In this document: piece after piece, positions 25,560-37,719 of the stretch | How positions within the stretch are numbered: the stretch's first letter is position 1 | Layout: each line of letters opens with the position of its first letter | Assembly (NCBI GenBank): GCA_026874595.1 | Contig: CM049321.1 | Location: forward strand, 22,208,979 to 22,272,978 | Origin: Sipunculus nudus | Lineage: Eukaryota; Annelida; Sipuncula; Golfingiida; Sipunculidae | DNA length: 64,000 bases | Direction of reading: 5' to 3' | Position numbers and translations under genes: made by a program | The notes under the pieces: generated by a model | What the model saw: only the letters and a program-made list of their open reading frames with translations | Told to the model about the DNA's origin: nothing | Database searches by the model: none

Positions 25560-26200
25560 TTCCGCAAAATTTTATGAACGGATTTTGAACAAATCTGGAA
25601 TAGGTTTAGGGGTAACACCCAAGGAATACAATTTCAGTTTTTGATGGTATACAAATGGATATAACCATGATAAAGTTTTTACTGAAAGGATTTTAGGATA
25701 TTGGAAGAAATGTTTTTTTGTCCCGCCGAGGACCTGGCCATTCCTTGGTATCATGGCCGCCTTTGCTCAAGAGCTGACGTTTGTGAACCGTCGCACTGTG
25801 CAGCACATAGCTAAGTATTAAGAGCTTAGCGGAGGTTTTCGTAGGCTAAGGCTAAGTTTAAAAAAAGGGTTCATATGGGGAAGTTGGAGATGCAGATTAC
25901 ACGTTTTATCCATTTCTACATCTTTTGGGGTAAGATTATGGTAGCGCTTTCTGGTAGAGACAGTTGGCGTTTATTTGGATCAATGTACAGTGGAGCACAA
26001 AACTTTAACATTGGTTTTTTCTACAGATTCGATGTTTTTATAGCTGCACGAAATATTTATGCCTAGTGCTGACATCTGGCGGAGACAACACATATCATTA
26101 ACACTGCTTATAATTTTTTGAATATGTGGCGGGTTATTTCTACATCGGGGATGCTGACATCTATTGGGGACTTTTGGTATCAATGGCATAAAAAAAACAA
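25560..26200 (+). repeat. Unit-boundary repeat block, copy 1
   Basis: Matches 39885-40760 and 47780-48000 plus 48555-48850: TTTTTGTCCCGCCGAGGACC, GAAGTTGGAGATGCAGATTA, CAGATTCGATGTTTTTATA, GACATCTGGCGGAGACAACA and GGGGATGCTGACATCTA. It precedes each dermatopontin gene on the plus strand and so marks the segmental duplication. No coding frame. Confidence 0.65.
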
Positions 26201-26572
26201 CACAAAAAACTACATATCGTTTTCCATAAGTTCGTAGCCCATATCCGTGGTCCGAATGCGTATTCCGCAGAGGTCAGTTGCCAGTACGTATGCGTGGTCA
26301 GTATTCTATGTTGATAGTTGCTTGATAGCTAAGGATTTTTCATTTTTCTTTGCAAGCCATTTGATCACATTTTCCAGTACATTTCTATATATTAGCAGCA
26401 AAAGCTGGTTTGAATAAGTCATAACACAATTAATAATATCGAAAATGATCTTAGTATTTTTTACACACGGGATTCACACTTCATACATTCAGAAAATTCA
26501 ACTCAGCCAAAATGATTTGTTTTGTTTCCGAAAACTGATGTCAGAAACGGCATTTATACTAGTTGAAAATAC

Positions 26573-26636
<64 letters not shown>

Positions 26637-27484
26637 TTGTAGGTTGCCTGTAAATAAAAAATTTCTATTTCAAATTACATATGATTTTTCATATGATCTG
26701 TCTATAACGGTAGTTTTCGCGAGTTCGATCGTCCTCTGGGCCTGTCTCAAATTATTATAGTAAAACGCACATATTATTCAATATAATGCATTTAAATAAC
26801 TGCATGGTGAGATCGCGAAAATATAACCCTCTAGAATTATCGAAAGAACGAATTTCGCAAAATTCTGACCCCGCGAATATGAAGTTTACCACAGTATCTC
26901 ATAAATAATTAGATAACCGGGTAACCATGCCTTCCACGGTCTGGATCGCTTAAGTGGGTGGTATCGTCACGAGCTGGTTGACATTGGAGATGACAGGGCG
27001 AGTGATTATCTGGTATGGATAAACCAGTGTGGGCTGTCACAGGGTAACACATTGGGTACACTTTGAAAAGTAGTACAGTGGCGTCAACATATCTTCCAGG
27101 GTCGGGAGGACGGGGTGGGGGGGGGGGGGGGTATAGGGGGACCAGCTGGCGTGGGAGGGTTATCAAATTTGGGATAACTTTTTTGTAAACACCTCCCTTC
27201 ACCCCCACCCATGTTTTTTTTCTCTCTCTCTCTGAATATATATATATATATATATATACACACATTTGTTGTCTGTGTGACACATGTAAAATATAATTAA
27301 TTATGTAGATTTTAAAAAAATAAGGTATTACGTTTCCAGTATAGGTAAATTCTGAACCAGGTTTAGTTGTATAATGTTTCATATCAAAATGTAAGTGGAA
27401 CTAACGTCTCTAATTCTAATTATTAATATATTTCATTTCTAATTTATTAATAGTATCATTCAATCTAATTAACACAGGTTAAGC
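26201..27484. other. Spacer, partly shared with unit 3
   Basis: Contains (TA)n at 26574-26634 and a G run near 27115-27131. From about 27110 to 27470 it matches 49970-50480 (TTTCCAGTA..TAAATTCT, ATTATTAATATATTTCATTT, CAATCTAATTAACA). No gene. Confidence 0.5.
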
Positions 27485-27985
27485 CAGTGATGAAGTCGAG
27501 TCCACCACATGCAAGTCCGAATTCAAGTCCTACCCATGGCTACTAAACCCCAAGTCCGAGTCTTTGAGATTCTAGTCCAAGCCCATCTTCTTCAAGCCGA
27601 GTCATTTGGAGCCCCGAGTCCAAGTCCGAATCCGAGTCCAATATATTGGATTTATTCTTATTGAAAGAATTTTTAATGTAAATTTTGAATTTTTCATGTT
27701 TATTTTACGTATTTGCTGTTTACTTAAATGTTTTATTACATTTAGCTCCCGATGCAGAGGTAAAGCTTGGTATATACACACTTTTTATAGTGTTCTGTTA
27801 GTATTTTGCACATACATGTACGTCTTACAGTATGAGAAAGAGTTCTTGCATGGACTCGGGGATGGACTAGGCCTGATTTCTTGCGTCCTAACCTCCGAGT
27901 ACTAGTCCGAGTCCAGAATTCTCGAGTCAAAGTCCGAGTAGCTAAAACGTGGACTCGAGTCCAAGTCCGTACTCGAGTACTACAT
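27485..27985. repeat. GACTCG/GAGTCC-rich interspersed element, copy 1
   Basis: Both ends are made of degenerate AAGTCCGAGTCC / GGACTCGAGTCC words in either orientation, around an AT-rich middle (about 27640-27840) with no such words. It is absent from the same place in unit 3, so it is an insertion. A second copy is at 61815-62275. Confidence 0.7.
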
Positions 27986-28014
27986 TATTTGTGTAAGTGT
28001 AAACTTATATACAT

Positions 28015-28406
28015 TATTATCACCGCCAAGAGGGATGGGGGGGGGGGGGGCAGGGGGTTGTTATGTTTTTGGTGGCGTTGGTTTGTCTCTGTGTTTGTCT
28101 GTAAGCAACATAACTCAAAGTTATGAACGGATGTTGATGAAATTTGAAGGATTGCTCGGCAATGATATAAGGAACAAATTATTACAATTTTGGGGTAAAT
28201 AACCCATGAATGAGTACAATGACTACAGAGAACATTGACGTCACGCCACGTGCACTTTCCCAGAAAAGTGTCGCTTTATCAACGTACAGCATGGAAGCCT
28301 TTTTTTTATGAGGGAAAATATTGCATTTCTTACAATGCCATGTGGGGGAAGCCTAACGAACTGCCTAGGCGGAGGTCTGCGCTCTCTGAGCACATTTCTT
28401 GTTAGC
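28015..28406 (+). repeat. Dispersed repeat D3, copy 1
   Basis: Family seen four times (also 45465-45750, 51625-51898, 56215-56370): starts CACCGCCAAGAGG, has GTAAGCAACATAACTCAAAG and ATGAACGGATGTTGATGAAA, an AATGCCATGTGGGG segment, and ends GGCGGAGGTCTGCGCTCTCT..TCTTGTTA. Non-coding. Confidence 0.65.
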
Positions 28407-28700
28407 CAGTTTTTTAGGTAGTCATCACTGAGAAAAGTAACGTAAAACTGTTTTATAAGACCACCCATGGGATTGGCAAAACATGGTCTCAATTAACTGG
28501 TGGTCTCATTATAGACAGGTGAGTTAAAATCAGGGTGAAAACGTCTGGTTCACTCAAGGGCGGTCTAAATAGACAAGTGGTTTTATCAGACAGGTGGTCT
28601 TTTAGAGATGTTCCTATAAAAAACACGCTAGTACTGAATTTTCCTGCTATAAGGTAAACCACATATTATACAAAGTATAACTGGAAGTTATTTGGTTATT

Positions 28701-28706
28701 TTTATT
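28701..28706 (-). promoter_or_regulatory. Poly(A) signal of dermatopontin gene 1
   Basis: AATAAA on the minus strand in the context CTTTGAATAAAAATAACC, conserved at the same place after genes 2 and 3. Confidence 0.7.
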
Positions 28707-29027
28707 CAAAGATTGTATACAGAGAAAATAAAAATGATACATATATGCAATTATTTTCATTGAATTAACTTTCGTGTCCAACGTTGTTTCATACAAAAAT
28801 TTAACTAATGTTTTAATTATGTATCACAAACATACATCTTACTGAATATTTTTGGAAGGAAATCCCTTATTCCTCTCTAAATGAAGCGTAAATCCTCTTC
28901 TATCAATAGTTAAAAGTATATCCCGCAGATGGGCAGTATTTTGAAAAAAAAAAATAGTCAGAGAGTGTCTTCTGTACATGCGGCACCGTTCGTCTCCGAA
29001 TCGATGGTCTGGTCTAGTTCTTCAGAT

Positions 29028-31449
29028 CTATTTACGGCAGATGGATACCTGCCAGCGGCGATCTCTGGAATAGAATAAAATGCAAGTGAAATCAGATATA
29101 ACACCAAAATACATCTGATGTATGAAAGTAAGTAAAGCTTGAATGTGATATTATTTTACAGCCCGGAAACGCGTTTGCTACTCAACAGTGGCTGACTTGG
29201 GAAAAAAAAATAATTGACTTCAGCATCCTACGGCCAGAGGTCGTTTCTACTCAAGATAAACATATATCAATGGACTACATTACCACTTCACTACATTTTA
29301 ACTACGCCACATTTAGAAGTGGTACATTTAAAAGTCTCATTGCATTGTTGGACAAAGATGTGTTTTCCCACAATCCCCAACTCTTTTGAGTATGACTATC
29401 ACTTGACCTTACAGAAAGGCGACCGTCTTCAAATGGCTTCAAAGGGAATGTTGTGACTAAAGCGGTCACGCACATTTTCACGAGAATGCTACGCTGCACG
29501 TACCGACAGCCTGCTGTAAAATGGGCTTAAAGTGCAGAATTTGTTTAGTGAATTAATTTAGTTACTTTCCAGAGCTTCTAACAGGAACCTTCCCCGTTAT
29601 ATTCGACTTGAGGTAAAGTGGCTATTTTCTTTTATCATTGGAGATATAACATGTCTTTCCTCGTAATTATATACCGCACCCGAAACCTAAGTGCTAAGCA
29701 TCGCCGACAGGTTTTACGAATGTGATAGGAACAGCCTGTTGCAGATTATGTTGAGTATTTACAACGATGCTTCTAAAGAGTGCCGAAACTGTTTGATATG
29801 TTTTTGCCAAGTTGCAGTCATGACATCTTCAGTTTAATTTGATCGATTGAGGGATCATCTAGAATATCTAGATATCTGATATTGAAAAATAAAATGGTCT
29901 ATGTAGCATTTTATTAATGGAATTACAAGGTGGATGACGTCATTATATCATTTATCTATATGATAAATGATGGTGGGGCAAGTCAGCCAATGTTGCGCAA
30001 CTACTATGCCAAATGACCTATTGGGGTGATGTCTACAGTTTCCCATAAATTAGAAAGAAAGCATTAACATTATTTTTGGAAGGGACTATTGCTGCGCCAT
30101 CTTTCAGGTAGTGAATCCGTGTGTCCAGAGCATGGGTTTTGCATCGTCAACTGTCGTAATTAGAGTGAAACTGGCGTTCGAGTAAAAAAAAAAAAAAAAA
30201 AAAAACTGGAATAACTTTAGTCAGAATCAAAAATCCTAAATTCACTTAAATATTCGGTCACTTAATCAAGTGCTACATGTGTATGTATTATTTCTTTTTT
30301 TTTTGTAATAACCAGCTTTCATTAAATAGAAATGTTTCACTCCGTTCGTGTGAGTGTGCGTGTTAATTTGCAATATAACTCCTGAACCGAATTTCATGAA
30401 ATTTCTAAGGATTGGATCCTGGTGTTGATCTGGAACATGATGCGGATTCAGCAAAGCCATTAAAGAATATTCACACATGTGCACCCACCCGGCACGACAA
30501 AAGCTCGGACTATAAGCCGAATTAGTGGTTGCAAACATAGTATTTCTGAAAATGCAGATTTCTAGTTTGGGTATTTTTTAATTACTCACTCTTTGCTGTT
30601 ACTGTGATAGCTCTTGAATCCCCGGATGACGCTGTCAGAGGGAACAGTGTAGTCCATGTAGCTGTCCCAGTCGTTGATATAGGAGGTCACGTGACAGTAC
30701 CTCAAACTGCCACGCAGTGGACAACACCTGAACCGGAAGCTGTGAGAATGAGAATAAGACACTGACTTACACTCGAGCTAATGCTGCATTCGTTTCTTCT
30801 AAGATATTTTATCACCAGATGTCAAGTGGTTCAAACGACTTTTAACTTTTCAGTACCTAATAAACAGCTAAAAAGGGCCAGTGGCCAGATGTCAAGGTTA
30901 TCATACTAACCAAACGGGACGGATTTATAATATACGTTTCATTTCATATTCGTTCAATTTTATTTGACTAAAAAGTATTATTTTCACAAGAATATCTTGG
31001 TATCATTTTTTGCTCCCTCGGTGCACTCACTGAAGTAGAAAAAGATGAAGGTCGCCAAGTGGGAAAAATAGGGTTACTCCAACAAGCCCCATTTGCCATT
31101 GTTAAATACCACTGGGACCACGTGTCGAACGCGCCTTTCCACTTGTCAACCCGTATTTATCATATACCCAGAGGTAGCGCATTTTAGTGTTATGTGTCGT
31201 AAATTGAATATTCATCCAAACTATTACCTTTCAAACATTTCGTAGCATCTCGCTTCCACTATTTCTCTTTTTTATTTGTATACTTGTATATACTTGTATG
31301 GACTTAACACATACACACACACATATATCAATCTACGGGGTTTATTTAGAGACAATCGCTTAAAGAAGAATCACCTTTTATACCAATTTCTCCCGAATCT
31401 TCTCCCCCCTTTCGTTGATTTTCGTATTGTATTACGGCTATATATATAC

Positions 31450-31505
<56 letters not shown>

Positions 31506-31573
31506 TAATGACAAAACGACCTTTTCTCAACGTTTTATCGCTAAAATTTGTTGAAATATTGGGGGACTTCTTA

Positions 31574-31624
<51 letters not shown>

Positions 31625-32084
31625 TTAAGGGGATCTACGGTTTATTTAAAGACGACCTTATTAAGAAGAATCACCTTTTTTAGACAAAATTTTCAAAAAC
31701 CCTAAATATAAATACACAAATTGTTATGACGCACATTTGTCTTTACGCTAAAAAAATGTAAATAATAATTTACCGTCTGTCTTCATGGTGGTTGCTATGG
31801 TGACTCATGACGCCTGTCACAACATTGTTACCTCTGCAGTTGAAGTTCATCGGACCGTCGAAGTTGTTGACGTAGCCGGTCCAGTAGCATGATGATGACG
31901 ATACGGGGCCCTTCCTGCAGTCAAACTGGTACAGGCGGTCTTCTTTCTTGTTGCTGTGGACACTTCTTATCCGCCCGAATGAACTCCCGGCCGGACACGC
32001 CTTGAACAGAATACCGTCCCAGCCGTTGTCCCAGGCAACGGCAGCCCCAAAGCACAGTGTCATAGCAACCAGAAGTAGCTTCAT
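29028..32084 (-). CDS. DPT-like: Dermatopontin-like secreted protein, gene 1
   Basis: Secreted extracellular-matrix protein of the dermatopontin family; in molluscs such proteins are known shell and body-matrix components. Coding exons 32084-31774, 30739-30590 and 29064-29028 with GT/AG borders, both introns in phase 2, give 165 residues ending ICRK. Residues 1-17 (MKLLLVAMTLCFGAAVA) are a signal peptide with an AVA/W cleavage site. The mature chain has the family pattern WDNGWDG, SVHSNKKEDRLYQFDC, WTGYVNNFDGPMNFNC, SHHSNHHEDR/RFRFRCC, SYINDWDSYMDY, SYHSNSKE/DRRWQVSIC: three EDR-x-aromatic repeats and eight cysteines (vertebrate dermatopontin has ten and about 200 residues). The first coding exon begins at 32089 (TTTCTTTGTAG acceptor), five bases before the ATG, so the 5' untranslated exon is separate (see 34099-34150). 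A poly(A) signal follows at 28701. It is one of three tandem paralogues in the same orientation; the frame is intact. Confidence 0.93.
30330..30565 (+). repeat. Dispersed repeat D2, copy in gene 1 intron
   Basis: Shares CATGAAATTT..AGG, GGTGTTGATCTGGAACATGA, TGCGGATTCAG and AATGCAGATTTCTAGTTT with copies at 36765, 46975, 51345 and 63205. Non-coding. Confidence 0.6.
31440..31622. repeat. Two (TA)n tracts in gene 1 intron
   Basis: TA runs at 31440-31500 and 31578-31622, separated by 77 bp of unique sequence. Confidence 0.9.
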
Positions 32085-32193
32085 GGTTCCTACAAAGAAA
32101 CATAGGGAAATGTAGAACTAAAATGCGTCCAAAAATAGGGGTTATAAAATGATATTTCCCCGACATGAAAAAAATGGTATTTCATTGTCCGTT

Positions 32194-32392
32194 CAGGGGC
32201 GGATCTAGTATTTTGGAAAGGGGAGGGTTCAACCCAGGACGACTATCAAGAAACCTGATAAAAAATGCCCTTAACCAAAAAGGGAGGGGTCCACGCAGGA
32301 AAATATGGTTTAAACGCTGGATAAAATGATGTAACCGCTCAAATGATGGGATCCGGCCTCCTGGAACCCCCCTCTCCATGGATCCTCCACTG
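32194..32392. mobile_element. Short element with CAGGGGCGGATC ends (MITE-like)
   Basis: Left end CAGGGGCGGATCTAG and reverse complement of the right end CAGTGGAGGATCCA form imperfect terminal inverted repeats of about 14 bp around 170 bp of non-coding sequence. Partial relatives with GGGGCGGATC or GGCGGATC starts are at 40992 and 35853. No target duplication is visible. Confidence 0.5.
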
Positions 32393-32870
32393 CAATTTTA
32401 AATTGTTTTAAAAGTTACACGTGGAATCTAATGAAATGGTGCGATAATTATTATATTTTTGCAGAAAGGTCAAAACCAAGTCCATAAATTCATTTTTTAA
32501 TCTTTACCAAAGAATGTGTTAATATGCAGCAGTTCGTTAGTTTAAGTATTCCGAGGATAAACCAGTATAATCAGAATATAAATCTAAATGCCGGTCCGGC
32601 TTTTAAGTTAATCTCCTTATGCTACTGAACGAACACATTCCGATATTTCTGTGGACATCATCAATGCTTTGTCCCATATGCGGCGTATTTTCCGTTGTTC
32701 TAACTGTACACGTGTTCAAATCCGCTTGCATCACGGGGACATGAAAAGTGACCATGCAAGTGATGTTGCGTAGCGACTTTCCAAATATGGCAAAGGACTG
32801 GTGCGCTGCCAAAAAAAAAAATGACACGCGTGACCTTCGACCAAGGAGGCGGAGCATGTGGGACAAATCA

Positions 32871-33015
32871 GTTATAGCCCAATGAAATCTAATGCAAGCC
32901 ATGAGATTTGTTCGGCTTGTGTCAATCATGGCAGGCTCGCCTAAACGGCTCGCCTGCAATGTGACACAAGCCTCGCAAACATCACGGCTTGCATAACATT
33001 TCATTGGGCTATAAC
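32871..33015. mobile_element. Hairpin MITE, 145 bp
   Basis: Nearly the whole element is an imperfect inverted repeat: left GTTATAGCCCAATGAAATCT, right (reverse complement) GTTATAGCCCAATGAAATGT, continuing ATGCAAGCC, GGCTTGTGTCA and GCAGGC towards a short central loop near 32942. It lies in the first intron of gene 1. The 133-codon minus-strand frame overlapping it is spurious. Confidence 0.7.
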
Positions 33016-34098
33016 CAATACTTGGCTAGTGTTTATAATATTTTATCATGTACATCTTCATGCAAGACGAAGTCTTGGCGTGAGCTCTCATGTCAAGATG
33101 TTAGATTACATCGCTGTGTCTTTTAATGAGTACGAAATGTTTAATAAATTAGTTAAGGGGGTTTTGTGCGGATGTTGGGTAACAAATCACTTTAAACAGG
33201 TAAAACCAGGTAATTAATTACTGTGTATCTCAGAACCACCAGCGTCGGTCAGCTGAGGTCAATGTTACTGAACCAAACCAAACAACAATATCCGTGAGAA
33301 CAGATTGACCGCTGAGCGTCAACAGCATACAAGGGAATAGAACTATGAATGTCGTTAGGGCAGTAAAAGGAAAATTGCTTTCTCAGGCACTTTATTTCGA
33401 AATCAAAGCTGAATTTCTTTTTCAATTTTTATTATTAACTTTCGATAAAATTTCATATGATCTCGGAACAACATGATCATTACATAATTGTGTTCCTAAA
33501 CACATCATATCTAAACGCAATTTTATCCTATATATGTCGGAGCGGCTTGAGTTTGGTTAATTTCTTGTGAAACTGAAAAGTAAATTGTTTTATGCGGGGA
33601 GGGGGGCTTATTTGGCTTTTTTCCATCTGCTTTATCACACTCTATTACTGTCTCATTAAATCTTGTTCCTGGTACTGTTCACAATTGACTGGCATTTTAT
33701 ATTTCTTTTCATCTACGCCTGTTAACATCAAACTACACTTTACACATTATTTTCTTATAAGAAATGAAAAAAAAAAAAAAAAAAATAAAGTCGAATATCG
33801 GCTAAATTATTGTTTGTTTTCATATTAACTGATATACTGCGGAGAGAATCGATTGTGAAGAAAGAATATTTGACTGACGGTAACACATTTTACAGTTCTT
33901 TGCAAGCTCCTAAAGTAAACAAAAATAATCACATATATGGATTTATGTATACGTTCAATATGTTTCTTTAAAAGAATATTACTTCAAAGTAATCTCTACG
34001 CAGGTTCAAATTAAAACATTCATGCGTTACAGGTTATCCTTGAATGATATTGATTTTAAATGAATGTGATTAAATAAATTCGAGAAAGAAGAACCTAC

Positions 34099-34180
34099 CG
34101 TTGGGTCCACGGAGTCACACTTTTAAAGCTTCACTTGGCTACACTGTCCTAGCCTGAGAGCGCTTGGGCTTTAAATACAT
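34099..34180 (-). promoter_or_regulatory. Promoter and putative non-coding exon 1 of dermatopontin gene 1
   Basis: On the minus strand, TATGTATTTAAAGCCCAAGC (TATA-like, about 34164-34183) is followed about 70 bp on by AACG/GTAGGTTC, a splice donor with exon end at 34099. The same order and wording occur before genes 2 and 3, so this is the likely core promoter and 5' untranslated exon. Transcription would start about 25-30 bp after the TATA box, near 34145 (inference). The exon would splice to 32089. Confidence 0.65.
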
Positions 34181-34199
34181 AAAGTGAAAATGGCCTTTG

Positions 34200-34500
34200 T
34201 CCTTACTTCGTATTGTTAAAATTAACCGGATGTCCTTGACGGTATCAAAATAGCCGGTGTGGGCTTTTCGAAATCATATACCATTATCGCGATTTTGACC
34301 AAGATTGGCTTGAGTTACAATGTTTATATGGAAGAATATTTATCCCCTGGTTACCACAAGATCAGTTTGAACAGACAATCCAGGGCGACAACCGGGGTCC
34401 TGTTTCTTCTAAGAATAGATATAATCAACCTTAGTCAGATACAATCCATGTGTCAACAAGGGAGATTTCATCAGCGTGTGGAATAGGTTTATAAATCCGG
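34200..34500 (-). promoter_or_regulatory. Conserved upstream block, gene 1
   Basis: Shared with 45140-45450 and 55070-55300: AACCGGATGTCCT, ATCATATACCATTATCGCGA, TTGAGTTACAATGTTTATA, CCCCTGGTTACC and CAATCCAGGGCGACAACC. Conservation just upstream of the TATA box in all three units suggests regulatory content, though it could also be simple duplication of unit sequence. Confidence 0.4.
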
Positions 34501-35514
34501 TTTGTTAGCCCTGGTGTACAATATTTGCAAGATAATATATATCAGGATGTAATCTATATTAAAATAGGCCCGTTGCTCGATGGTGACACTGTCTATTTAA
34601 TAACCGGTAAGGCAATTCCCTGTTAAAAAAATTAACATGATGGTATCATTAAGCCCTCTGGATTTCAGGTTTACTGTATTACTTGCTTGAAAAAAAATCA
34701 AGAATTGAATTTAATCCACTGAGAGTTTCTAGAGATTCCTAGGGATCTGCAGCTTAATAGGACTTTTAAACGGCGACAATTTTCTTATTGCAAAATAAAA
34801 TAATGCAATCTGTCGCTATATGTAGAAACGTATTGCGATACGCATGGCGATATTTTTCCGTTGTATCAAGTGTATTTTCTTTTTCTTTTTCATTTCTGTT
34901 TGGAAATATTTTGGTACCAATATATCATCGAGCAGAAATTTAAATCTGGCCTATAAATCTGTCAATCTAATTAATATCATGTGGTCTAGCACGCCTTTTT
35001 GAACATATATACTATATACTAAACGACCTGTGAAGTGTCTTTTGGCACAGCCGCGCATACCAGTTCTAGCTTTTTCCTAATTGTAACCCATTTAGATGTC
35101 TAAATTTGTAAATGAAACCTTATTTGATATTTTACTACGAAAATTCAGTTTCAGTATCGTTTGAAAAATATCGATATTTATGAAAACGACAACTCGATAC
35201 ACAATATGCGAATTGTCGCAATATGTGAATCCTCATATCGCGATATATCGTTATACAGTAGAACATCGAATTTCCGAATAGTTTGAGGGACACAAAATTT
35301 GTTCAAATATTTGAGGTTTTACTCTACCAACAATATTACATATTACAGTAGTAAATAGTAAAAAACTATATTTTCAGTTATTTTAAGATCTGTTTTAAAA
35401 GTTTGTTGGGTTTAAACCGCTCCATCCCTGTTTGAACTGTCAAACCTTTCTATGGTATAAGCTGCCCGGTGTAAACCCTCCCGTTCAGCAATTCTGGATC
35501 CGCCTGTACAATAC

Positions 35515-35665
35515 TGCGGGATTGACAGATGGGGAGATTACCGGGAACTTGTACAGAAAGTGATAGTGGCTCTCTCCCGTAGATGAAATGATAACTTTCT
35601 TAGACTTGGACAATACATTAATATCACGTGAAATCTGACACCATTCTCGCATCCGTGTTCAGGTA
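35515..35665 (+). repeat. Dispersed repeat D1, copy 1
   Basis: GATTGACAGATGGGGAGATT, GAACTTGTACAGAAAGTG, CTCCCGTAGATGAAATGATA and GACAATACATTAATATCACG recur at 46665, 57835, 59060 and 62280. Non-coding. Confidence 0.65.
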
Positions 35666-36545
35666 ATGCTGTACTCTAGTCTGGTGGAGTCTGGTGGGGG
35701 GGGGGGGGGGGTTGACTCTGAGACGGTTAGCTGGATTTTACATATTACATTTCACATTATAGAGCTGCATCTATATATCGATACAATACGTTCTTATATA
35801 TAGTATTACATAGGCGTAGCCAGGACTAAGTGAGGGGAGAGGCCATGATTAGTGGCGGATCAAGAAGTTAGAGAAGGGGGGGGGGGGGGGGGGGCGCTAC
35901 TATGTATTGGTATTTATGAAAACTAAGTTTTATATATATTATTATTATTAATATACGTTATAAATTTTAGTGTATGAATATATAGATTTATTTTCAATAA
36001 TGAACCATGGTTTTAACAAGGTTAATTACAGGTACTTGAAGAGGGTATGAGAGGGGGTTTCCCCCTTCAATATTGGAATTTTTTTTTTAATATGCAATGT
36101 AAAGAGGACATTTTGAGGGAATTTTCATAAAGAAATATGAGGATTTTCTGTTCCTGAAAAACTGTTCTCCTTTGTCTTTGCGTTATGCAGTCAAACTGAA
36201 GAGAGGTTCAATATTTAATATTTATATTTCTTCAAAATTGATTATAAAATTTAAATTATTTCAATAGGTTAAAGTCAATGGCACAAAGGCGCATTTACGT
36301 TAATAACTTACAAAAAATAACTTTTAAACGTAATACTCGGAGAAAATAACAGATATGTTGAAGTGTTCTGTTAAACATTACTGGGAACCGTGGTCTCAAC
36401 AGCACACAGGACTCCAAAGAGCACAGTTCGCGAGTTCGAGTTCCAGTATCACCAGAGGAGCCGTGAGATTGTTCACAGTCGAAACAGGCCTAGGTGCTCT
36501 GCAGTTGTTTTGCAACTGTTCATAAATATCCTCCTCATCAATAAT

Positions 36546-36602
<57 letters not shown>

Positions 36603-36764
36603 GAAATTCCGAAAGGACGGCGAGTACTGGATAAGACATGGAAGGCATGGCCTACTCCGCCCCCCCCCCCGGCTACGCCCCTGAGTTAATCATCGTATCG
36701 ATGAGACAAAAATGACTAACAATGTAATTGGTTCCTCCGACAGGATGGCATGTGTTCATCCCCC
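35666..36764. other. Insertion-rich spacer
   Basis: Unit 2 lacks about 900 bp found here (about 35790-36690, between ATCGATACAATACG and CGTATCGATGAGAC). It holds poly-G runs (35696-35712, 35877-35894), a degenerate SINE at about 36390-36530 (CGCGAGTTCGAGTTCC B-box region) and (TA)n at 36548-36598. No gene. Confidence 0.5.
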
Positions 36765-36950
36765 GGTGTGTTTGTGCATTCGTTCACAATATAACTAACC
36801 CAGTCGTAAACGGAATCTCATGAAATTTTCAGGGAATTTCTAGTATGGGCCAATGAAGAATTGAATAGATTGTGGTGTTGATCCGGCACATGATCGCGAT
36901 TAAGGAAATGTCTTGCTTTTATTAAAAATGCATATTTCTGGAAAAGGAAC
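36765..36950 (+). repeat. Dispersed repeat D2, copy
   Basis: TTGTGCATTCGTTCACAATA, GGAATCTCATGAAATTTTCA and GGTGTTGATCCGGCACATGA match the other D2 copies. Confidence 0.6.
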
Positions 36951-37006
36951 CTAGAACGATGCAACACACTGAGCTTATTACTATTCATAAGAAAAGTGTG
37001 TGTGTG

Positions 37007-37055
<49 letters not shown>

Positions 37056-37590
37056 GACTTGATCATTTTTCCATCTGATCAAATGAAATATTTAAATTTC
37101 GTTCATTACATTTAACAAATAAATAAAATTGATTATGTCCATGATGACCATGTATTGATGTATTCGTGTGTATACACGACTTGCATTGTGAGATGCTATC
37201 CGACTTGGTTGCTGAGAGTATAAAAGATTTTAGTTTACTCTCTTTCTATGACAGTTGATGGGCGGTTGTAGAGTTTATATCCATAACAATATGTAGGTCC
37301 CTTTTTTGGGGGCGGTTGATGAATTTATTTCTATATCAACATTTAGGTCTCTTTTTTTGGGTAGACTTTCTAAATTAATTTGCCTGTGTTTGTGCTAAAT
37401 ATGGAAGTTTAAATAAATATTATTTTTTGGGGGTCCATATTAGTCATAGGTGACAGATTGGCAGACCTGTTTTTGACCTTGACCTGATATCCAGGGTCTA
37501 ACATCCCACAGCTTATTTTCTATTATCGCTGAGTTGCGGATGTCGTTCTAGTGATCTTCTTAGACTTCATCAAGTGTGAATATGACACAG
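36951..37590 (+). repeat. Second copy of the Orai 3' flank
   Basis: Collinear with 24057-25240 (see there), including the (GA)n tract at 37012-37052, but without the 440-bp insertion. No Orai coding sequence accompanies it. It marks the start of duplication unit 2. Confidence 0.6.
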
Positions 37591-37719
37591 TAAGAAACTT
37601 TAAAATGTTTCTGTCTCAGATTAAGCATGACCGTGAATCTTGGAAAAAACAAAGGTGGTTGGGTTTAGGAATGTTAGGAAGTTGAGAAAATGTGAAAAAT
37701 GGAAATATTGAAACGATAC

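Noticed and set aside
26909-27382. 157-codon minus-strand frame
   Set aside because: Low-complexity poly-Pro and Tyr-Ile runs from a G tract and TA/GA repeats.
32603-33004. 133-codon minus-strand frame
   Set aside because: It overlaps a hairpin MITE and an A-run; no family resemblance.
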